From positions 1 to 64,000 of the forward strand of contig PNNF01000008.1 of the NCBI GenBank assembly GCA_013824085.1: a DNA stretch of 64,000 nucleotides, read 5' to 3'. Below are positions 59,204 to 64,000 of this stretch, one piece after another. The notes under the pieces were generated by a model. It searched no databases. It worked only from the letters and a program-made list of their open reading frames with translations, and was not told where the DNA came from. This DNA comes from Chlorobiaceae bacterium. GTDB lineage: Bacteria; Bacteroidota; Ignavibacteria; Ignavibacteriales; Ignavibacteriaceae. The first letter of the stretch is position 1. Each line of letters opens with the position of its first letter. A program made the translations under genes and the position numbers.

Positions 59204-59654
59204 CTGTGATGATGCAATAATGATAAGCCGACGCTTTATGCTGCGGTAAACAGCAATGAAAGATGTGAGATGGAAAATGGAGAAACCTAGTTCCAAATAT
59301 TTTTACTTACACAGCGCCAATGGTAACCCTGTAGCAGGTTGTTAAATCTGCAAGAGGCAGGCGAAAAAACAAAAAGCTACTTAACATTACAGTAGCGTTT
59401 GCCGAAGCCAATTTTTCTTTCACTTTAGTAATTCTAAAAAAGACTGTAAAGGTATTCACAATGATTAAGATACATTTAATTTCTCACTGTATCCTCGATT
59501 TCATCAGAGGGCTTTATCAACCAAAAGATGTAGTTCCCTTTTCAATCCTTTGCCCTATTTATCTTTCTTTTAATATTTTCTATATTTTGTTTGCAAATAA
59601 TAGACCATTGAAGCGTTTTCACATTTATCAAAACAAATTAAAAAGGCTGCACTA
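59204..59654. other. Non-coding stretch with a weak copy of the conserved element
   Basis: No convincing gene. An open stretch (59461-59655) has no family similarity and overlaps the regulatory repeat, so I reject it as a gene. A stem GCTACT (59376-59381) with AGTAGC (59391-59396) lies midway. The conserved element copy 4 is at 59523-59562. Confidence 0.5.
59523..59562 (+). promoter_or_regulatory. Conserved upstream element, copy 4 (diverged)
   Basis: Reads CAAAAGATGTAGTTCCC, then TTTTC, AATCCTTTG and CCCTATTTAT. It aligns best with copy 1, sharing TAGTTCC and CCTTTG with a pyrimidine-CC following. It ends 92 bp before the gene at 59655. This copy is the weakest of the four. Confidence 0.5.
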
Positions 59655-60446
59655 ATGAAACATATAAATCATACAATTACAGAGAGTATCGCAAAACTGA
59701 TTATCCGGTGGTTTCAATTTTCAGTTGTAATTATTGCGCTCACAATATCGATGAGCACACAATCGGTAGCGCAAATAAATTTTAAACTTGGCGGCGGTTT
59801 CGGAGTAATGAGTCCGGCTTCAGACTTAAGCGGCTCAACCATTGAATATTATAACGGCTCCAACTATGGACTCAGCAGTGGTCTTAACATTCATTTGAAA
59901 GGAAAGGTTGGGTTATTAGGCTTAAACCTCACTGGAGAAATTGATTACTCGTCGTTAAGTAACAGTGGAAATTCTGAAATAGGTGAAGGGAAAATTGATA
60001 TTTCGCAAAAAATTCTGTCGCTAAAATTGGGACCTGAATTTCGCCTAAGTTTACCTTTGTTGCCGATCGTTCCTTACATCGGCGCAAACCTCGCATTGAA
60101 TTCATTCACTGGTGAGACGACATTTCAAGGTGTTCCAAGAGTTCCGAGTGCAACATACAGCGTGAATGCTGCGACACGTATTGGTGTCGGATTCACAGCG
60201 GGAGCAGAAGTGAGCATAGGACCGTTACTAACGCTTGACTTTAATCTCTCGTATAACTTAATGAATGTTTCCGGTGCTGAATGGACAGATGTAAATCCGG
60301 AGATAAATCGCCGAGTTGATTCCTATCTTTCTTTGAATGACTTGCAAGACCCCCTTTATTCTGCTGGTGACGATAGTCATTTCGTTTCAAAGGCACGGAA
60401 TATTCACTCGGTACTGTTCAAGGTAAGTCTTTTGTTCGGTTTGTAG
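59655..60446 (+). CDS. Outer-membrane beta-barrel protein
   Basis: This 263-residue protein has an unusually long N-terminus before the signal-peptide core (about 25-40, ending SVAQINF), so translation might begin later. The mature part has alternating hydrophobic strands and a C-terminal aromatic SLLFGL. Examples are FKLGGGFGVMSPASDL, LKLGPEFRLSLPLLPIVPY and 'RIGVGFTAGAEVSIGPLL'. It lies downstream of conserved element copy 4. Probably a small barrel or porin; function unknown. Confidence 0.8.
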   Translation: MKHINHTITESIAKLIIRWFQFSVVIIALTISMSTQSVAQINFKLGGGFGVMSPASDLSGSTIEYYNGSNYGLSSGLNIHLKGKVGLLGLNLTGEIDYSSLSNSGNSEIGEGKIDISQKILSLKLGPEFRLSLPLLPIVPYIGANLALNSFTGETTFQGVPRVPSATYSVNAATRIGVGFTAGAEVSIGPLLTLDFNLSYNLMNVSGAEWTDVNPEINRRVDSYLSLNDLQDPLYSAGDDSHFVSKARNIHSVLFKVSLLFGL

Positions 60447-60531
60447 TATTTGAGATGTTATAATGAAACTCGCTCTGCTCGCTTGAAGGTTATGTAGAGG
60501 AGTAAAACACTAATTTAAGAAAGGTAATTTT

Positions 60532-61080
60532 ATGTTTAAGAATTTGATGATAATAATAGGAATAATTTTAATGATGCTTACCCAAGTGAATGCACAAAGC
60601 ATAAATCTAGGACCACAGATCGGTTATCAAAAAGCCAGGGATGCAGATGAAGGGAAATTTTTTGGTGGTGCAGCAATGCGGTTGAAGTTGACTCCGAATC
60701 TTGGCGTTGAAGCTTCCATTAATTATCGTGCGGAAGAATATTACGATGGCGCCTTGACAGTTAAGAGCTGGCCTGTAATGATAACTGGTTTATATTATCC
60801 AATCCCAATAGTTTATGGGGCAATTGGCGCAGGATGGTACAACACAACTTTCGATTTTGATCAGAGTAAGTTTCCGTTTCAGCTTGTTGCTGATGAAACC
60901 CAACAAAAATTTGGCTGGCATTTTGGCGGCGGTGTGGAGTTACCGATAGGTTCAAATTCAAAATTCACAGCAGATCTCCGATATGTTTTTATAGATTACG
61001 ACTTTAGCAGCATACCGGGTATTGGTGAAAAGAATAGCGATTTTTATCTCTTCTCCGTCGGTTTTCTTTTTGGTCTATAA
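60532..61080 (+). CDS. Small outer-membrane beta-barrel protein
   Basis: This 182-residue protein has a signal peptide (1-21, ending VNAQS) and an OmpW/OmpX-like barrel with strands such as INLGPQIGYQKARDADEGKF and FGWHFGGGVELPIG. It ends FYLFSVGFLFGL, the aromatic C-terminus recognised by BAM. AGAAAGGTAAT precedes the start. It is 27 bp upstream of the response regulator gene and may be co-transcribed with it. Confidence 0.85.
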   Translation: MFKNLMIIIGIILMMLTQVNAQSINLGPQIGYQKARDADEGKFFGGAAMRLKLTPNLGVEASINYRAEEYYDGALTVKSWPVMITGLYYPIPIVYGAIGAGWYNTTFDFDQSKFPFQLVADETQQKFGWHFGGGVELPIGSNSKFTADLRYVFIDYDFSSIPGIGEKNSDFYLFSVGFLFGL

Positions 61081-61107
61081 TTAATTTTAACGAGTATTAA
61101 AGTATTT

Positions 61108-61782
61108 ATGAAAAAAATCAGTTTGCTAATCATTGAGGACAATCGTCTTCTTAGGGATGGAATGCTTGCTATTCTCAAACCTCAAAAGGATATTGTTATT
61201 ATTGGGGCATCAGCAGACGCTAAGAGCACTCTTGCAAAAATTCAAGAGTTAAAACCTAATGTGGTTCTATTAGATTTGGGATTGCGAAGTCAGAACAGTT
61301 TGCACGTAGTGGAATTAGTGAAGAAAGAATTTCCAAAAGCAAAAATTATAATTATGGGGTTTGCCTCCGTTCAAGCCGATATCCTACAGTATGTGAAAGC
61401 AGGCGCAAATGGTTTTATCCTAAAAGATGCATCACTTAATGATTTATTAGTCACAATTCGAACTGTTGCCGATGGGTCAACTGTTCTTCCGCCTCCCTTG
61501 ATTGATTCCCTCTTTTCCAAAATTGTAGAACACGCAGTGAGAGAGGGTAAACCAAAACTGAAAGAGGCAGTCCGAATGACAAAGCGGGAACAAGAAGTTA
61601 TCGAGTTACTTGGTGAAGGAATGAGTAACAGAGAGATTGCTCAAAAAACTCTCATCTCCATCTATACGGTTAAAAGTCATATTCATAATATAATGGAGAA
61701 ACTTGCACTACACACGCGGTTGGAAATTGCAAAATATTCTTACGCTGATCAATCTCATAAAACAATTTCAAAGAGTATTTAG
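61108..61782 (+). CDS. LuxR/NarL-family response regulator (orphan)
   Basis: Transcription factor of 224 residues. The receiver (1-120) has acidic residues Glu10 and Asp11, phospho-acceptor Asp56 in VLLDLGLR, and Lys106 in FILKDAS. The usual Thr/Ser switch residue is replaced by Gly84 in IIIMGFAS. The LuxR HTH (about 160-220) reads TKREQEVIELLGEGMSNREI and 'SIYTVKSHIHNIMEKL'. No kinase gene is adjacent, so it is an orphan. It is located in the middle of the surface-protein island and is the best candidate to bind the repeated element. Confidence 0.93.
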   Translation: MKKISLLIIEDNRLLRDGMLAILKPQKDIVIIGASADAKSTLAKIQELKPNVVLLDLGLRSQNSLHVVELVKKEFPKAKIIIMGFASVQADILQYVKAGANGFILKDASLNDLLVTIRTVADGSTVLPPPLIDSLFSKIVEHAVREGKPKLKEAVRMTKREQEVIELLGEGMSNREIAQKTLISIYTVKSHIHNIMEKLALHTRLEIAKYSYADQSHKTISKSI

Positions 61783-61861
61783 ATGATCAATAATTAATTA
61801 ATCAATTACCGTTTCATTAAAAATAATTGAATGAAACAAAATAATCACTTAAGGAGAAAAG

Positions 61862-62200
61862 ATGAGAAATATAATTATCGGCATTCTTAGCTTGGTATTT
61901 ATGATTGCCATCACTGGTTGCACCGACAAAACAAACCCTAAATTCCGTGTCCTCAATGAACGATCAACTAAAGCTAATGTTCAGATTCAGACAACTGGTG
62001 GAAATACGATTAATCTTAACGACGTTCAACCCGGACAAGCAACGGCATTTCATTCTGCTGCAGAAGGAAATATTACCGCAACTGCTGTTATTCAAAATGA
62101 GTCTGTATCACCTACAATTACTTTCTTTGCGATATATGATGAGGAATATACAATCGTTATTCAAATGACCACTCCTCCGTCTCTTCGCGTAGATAGATAA
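61862..62200 (+). CDS. Small lipoprotein, paralogue B
   Basis: This 112-residue lipoprotein has lipobox AITGC (Cys20). The mature domain matches paralogue A (58877-59203): FRVLNERSTKANVQIQTTGG, NDVQPGQATAF, EGNITATAVIQNESVS. It lies 79 bp after the response regulator. A perfect 8-bp inverted repeat (GTTTCATT 61811-61818, AATGAAAC 61830-61837) stands upstream and could be an operator or the end of the regulator transcript. The function of the pair is unknown. Confidence 0.82.
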   Translation: MRNIIIGILSLVFMIAITGCTDKTNPKFRVLNERSTKANVQIQTTGGNTINLNDVQPGQATAFHSAAEGNITATAVIQNESVSPTITFFAIYDEEYTIVIQMTTPPSLRVDR

Positions 62201-62231
62201 CAAATATTTTGACAGGAGTAGGTGTGAAAAA

Positions 62232-62276
62232 TTAGCTTCGGAAGATTGAAAGTCTTACGAAGCTAATCAATTTTTT
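62232..62276 (+). terminator. Terminator after lipoprotein paralogue B
   Basis: A 9-bp perfect stem TTAGCTTCG (62232-62240) with CGAAGCTAA (62258-62266), then TCAATTTTTT. It is 32 bp after the stop. Confidence 0.85.
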
Positions 62277-62343
62277 AGATAATTGCTGTTCGTTCTTCTT
62301 TAAGTTGAATGTAACAGCAGATAATTAAATTAAGGAAAAAATT

Positions 62344-62868
62344 ATGCGTTACTTTATTGTTTTAGTCGCAGCTTTGTTACTCTTGAGCACATCAATTGCT
62401 CAAGTGCAAGTTAATGTTAACTTCAACTTGGACAGGCAACCAGTTTGGGGACCCACCGGTTATGATTATGTAGAATATTATTACTTGCCCGATATCGATG
62501 TTTACTACAATGTCCCGCTACAACGTTATTACTTTTATGACCAAGGAAGATGGATTTACAGGTCATCTCTGCCTTCACGTTTTGGTAACTTTAACTTCTT
62601 TAAAACTTATAAAGTAGTCGTGAATGAGCGCGAGCCCTGGCGCAATCATAAATCATACAAGAAAAAATATTACGCATACAAAGATCGTCACGACCAAAAA
62701 TCAATTCGAGATAGTCGGGATTCAAAATACTTTGTGAATAAAAATCATCCTGAACACAGTAGATGGATAAAGGAACAAAAGAATGATAAAGAAAATGCCA
62801 AAGGACAGAATCGTGATAAAAAAAATGACAACAAGAAAAAAGGCGGACAAGGTAATCAGAAAAAATAG
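62344..62868 (+). CDS. Secreted Tyr-rich protein with basic tail
   Basis: This 174-residue protein has a signal peptide (about 1-19, ending SIAQVQ). The mature N-terminal half is rich in Tyr and Phe: GYDYVEYYYLPDIDVYYN, 'QRYYFYDQGRWIYRSSLPS'. The last 60 residues are very basic and low in complexity, with many Lys, Asn, Asp and Gln. Similar short secreted proteins are common in Bacteroidota and Ignavibacteria but have no assigned function. The basic tail could bind nucleic acid or an acidic surface polymer; this is inference. Preceded by AAGGAAAAA. Confidence 0.8.
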   Translation: MRYFIVLVAALLLLSTSIAQVQVNVNFNLDRQPVWGPTGYDYVEYYYLPDIDVYYNVPLQRYYFYDQGRWIYRSSLPSRFGNFNFFKTYKVVVNEREPWRNHKSYKKKYYAYKDRHDQKSIRDSRDSKYFVNKNHPEHSRWIKEQKNDKENAKGQNRDKKNDNKKKGGQGNQKK

Positions 62869-62941
62869 TTTTGATTTAGATATTTTTATATCCCGATTAA
62901 AATCTTAATAGATAAACTTTCAAACTATAGCCGGTAAATTT

Positions 62942-63119
62942 GGACAGCACAATGTTAGTGAAAACTAGAACGAACTCTTGTGCCAGATTAAAAGAAATAT
63001 TTACCGGTTCACCAATCAATAAAATACTCTTCAAAGATTAAGTTAAGCCGAACTGTTGGGAAGTTCAAAACTGAAACTTGAGGAGAAAAAAAATCAGATT
63101 CATTTCGAGCAGTATTAAC
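62942..63119 (+). pseudogene. Decayed CsbD copy 2
   Basis: The nucleotide sequence aligns with the CsbD remnant at 56937. GTGAAAACTAGAACGAACTC corresponds to the 'ENWNEL' region, with the Trp codon changed to a TAG stop. Later in-frame stops occur, and the end (AAAAAATCAGATTCATTTCG) matches the shared 3' part. It has no open reading frame. It is followed by the spacer and the conserved element at 63265. Confidence 0.75.
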
Positions 63120-63264
63120 AGCCTCATCTGGTTCATGCTAATGTTTTTTACATGACACTTTGCATTAACTTCTTCTGATTTTAAATAACACAAAAAAGTA
63201 TGGGGAGACAATTCAAAAAAAAAGAATTCCTCTTGGCAATTATTTTTCGCAAAAACAAATTGTT

Positions 63265-63315
63265 CTAATCCTAAAGGATTAGTTCCTTTTTCATCCTATT
63301 AGGTGATTGATTTAC
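63265..63315 (+). promoter_or_regulatory. Conserved upstream element, copy 3
   Basis: Contains AATCCTAAAGGATTAG, CCTTTTTC, ATCCTATTAGG and GATTGATTTAC. It ends 72 bp before the ATG at 63388. AATCC-TAAA-GGATT is a short inverted repeat. This copy is nearly identical to copy 2. Confidence 0.75.
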
Positions 63316-63387
63316 CCCTCTCCTTTTTCATAGTTTAGGTTGTGTTCAAAAAAAGTTTACGAACTAATTAGTTAAGGAGGATCAGAA

Positions 63388-63927
63388 ATGGTTAGGATAA
63401 TTACCACACATAAAGTAGGGAGTTTCACAGTGGGAAGATCTGTTTTATTCGGTTTGGTTTTAGTGATGTTGATGATACTTACAAAACCACTTGGCGCACA
63501 GGACCGCGGATTTGGACTTGGATTTATTTTGGGAGAGCCAACGGGATTGAGTGCTAAACTCTGGACTTCACGAGTTAATGCTTTTGATTTCGGTCTTGGC
63601 TTGTCAGTTGGTGGCGACCGCATCTCAAACGGGCACCACTACGATGGTGACGGCCGCGTCCGTTTTCATATGGATTATCTATGGCACTCATTCAATGCAA
63701 TAAGTTCAACCGAAAGATTTCCAGTCTATTATGGAGTCGGTGGCAGGTTTAACAGTGGTGGGGGTTACGAGGCTTCACTTGGAGTAAGAGGCGTGATTGG
63801 TATAGTTTGGCTTCCACGAGATACCCCTATTGATATTTTTGTTGAGTTAGTGCCCGTGCTTCAACTTACGCCGGGGACTGGGTTTGGAATTGATGCAGGG
63901 CTGGGAATACGATATTTCTTCCAATAA
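63388..63927 (+). CDS. Outer-membrane protein
   Basis: This 179-residue protein begins after AAGGAGGATC. A signal-peptide core (about 18-38, ending KPLGAQD) is preceded by a longer basic N-terminus. The mature barrel starts GFGLGFILGEPTGLSAKLW and has YYGVGGRFNSGGGYEASLG, and the C-terminus is aromatic (GIRYFFQ). It resembles short outer-membrane proteins common in Bacteroidota and Spirochaetes-type sets; no substrate is known. It is controlled, by inference, through conserved element copy 3. Confidence 0.82.
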   Translation: MVRIITTHKVGSFTVGRSVLFGLVLVMLMILTKPLGAQDRGFGLGFILGEPTGLSAKLWTSRVNAFDFGLGLSVGGDRISNGHHYDGDGRVRFHMDYLWHSFNAISSTERFPVYYGVGGRFNSGGGYEASLGVRGVIGIVWLPRDTPIDIFVELVPVLQLTPGTGFGIDAGLGIRYFFQ

Positions 63928-63971
63928 GAGAAGAATATTTGTGCATAATTTTTTAAAAAAAGGATATTAAA

Positions 63972-64000
63972 ATGAAAATGTTTCTCTTTATTTCGCTGCT
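63972..64000 (+). CDS. Start of an exported protein gene, cut by the window edge
   Basis: ATG at 63972, preceded by AAAAGGATATTAAA, opens MKMFLFISLL, a typical signal-peptide start. Only nine full codons are visible. It lies 45 bp after the outer-membrane protein gene and is probably in the same transcript. Confidence 0.55.

Larger units (their letters stand above)
62942..63315 (+). repeat. Duplicated module B (decayed csbD plus leader), pairs with 56937-57306
   Basis: Second copy of the module described at 56937-57306, in the same orientation and about 6 kb downstream. It precedes a different gene (outer-membrane protein at 63388). Confidence 0.75.

Noticed and set aside
59461-59655. 64-codon open stretch upstream of the barrel protein
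   Set aside because: It overlaps the fourth copy of the regulatory element and has no family features; it is a chance frame.

Overview
The window is AT-rich bacterial chromosome, most likely from the Ignavibacteria / Bacteroidota-Chlorobi group. The signs are a type IX secretion (T9SS) C-terminal sorting domain of the 'QNYPNPFNPST' style, a carboxypeptidase-regulatory-domain TonB receptor, the long form of IspG, an Alvin-type ferredoxin, a PFL/DUF711 plus ACT pair, and many TPR proteins with short signal peptides. This assignment is inference from gene content; no 16S or tRNA gene was seen.

Layout. 1-3.7 kb: the N-terminal part of katG running off the left edge, a lipocalin, a ferredoxin and a LemA/TPM pair. 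3.7-8.9 kb: a minus-strand operon (acyl-CoA dehydrogenase, a YidD variant with a signal peptide, two paralogous 'PGxG' membrane proteins, an ACT protein) in which four successive junctions are 4-bp ATGA overlaps, followed by DUF711. 9-23.5 kb: housekeeping genes rlmN, a SpoU methyltransferase, mtgA, a large TPR lipoprotein, glnB overlapping secA, clpX and others. 23.6-30.9 kb: two tandem cold-shock-like RRM genes with TTG starts, radA, a sirtuin, a YhaM-like nuclease, a NusG paralogue and a hybrid kinase. 31-50.7 kb: a TonB receptor, dnaG with a ferredoxin and a geranylgeranyl-reductase-family enzyme, ispG, a Nif3 protein, RNase P RNA, recJ, ruvC, ruvA, an M16 peptidase pair and a PhoD-like phosphatase.

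50.7-64 kb is different in character: an accessory cell-surface island. It opens with gene debris (a HAD fragment and an IS1634-like transposase remnant) and then carries two ice-binding-fold (DUF3494) surface proteins, one a lipoprotein on a stalk of seven exact 321-bp Ig-like repeats and one a T9SS cargo. It also holds an OmpA-type porin, a CsbD stress protein with two decayed CsbD copies, a DUF4382-like lipoprotein, two paralogous small lipoproteins, three other beta-barrel proteins and an orphan LuxR-type response regulator. A conserved element of about 50 bp recurs 60-95 bp upstream of four of these genes, which suggests one regulon. I consider this island the most interesting part of the window: a candidate envelope-stress / surface-remodelling regulon spread by duplication of a promoter-bearing module.
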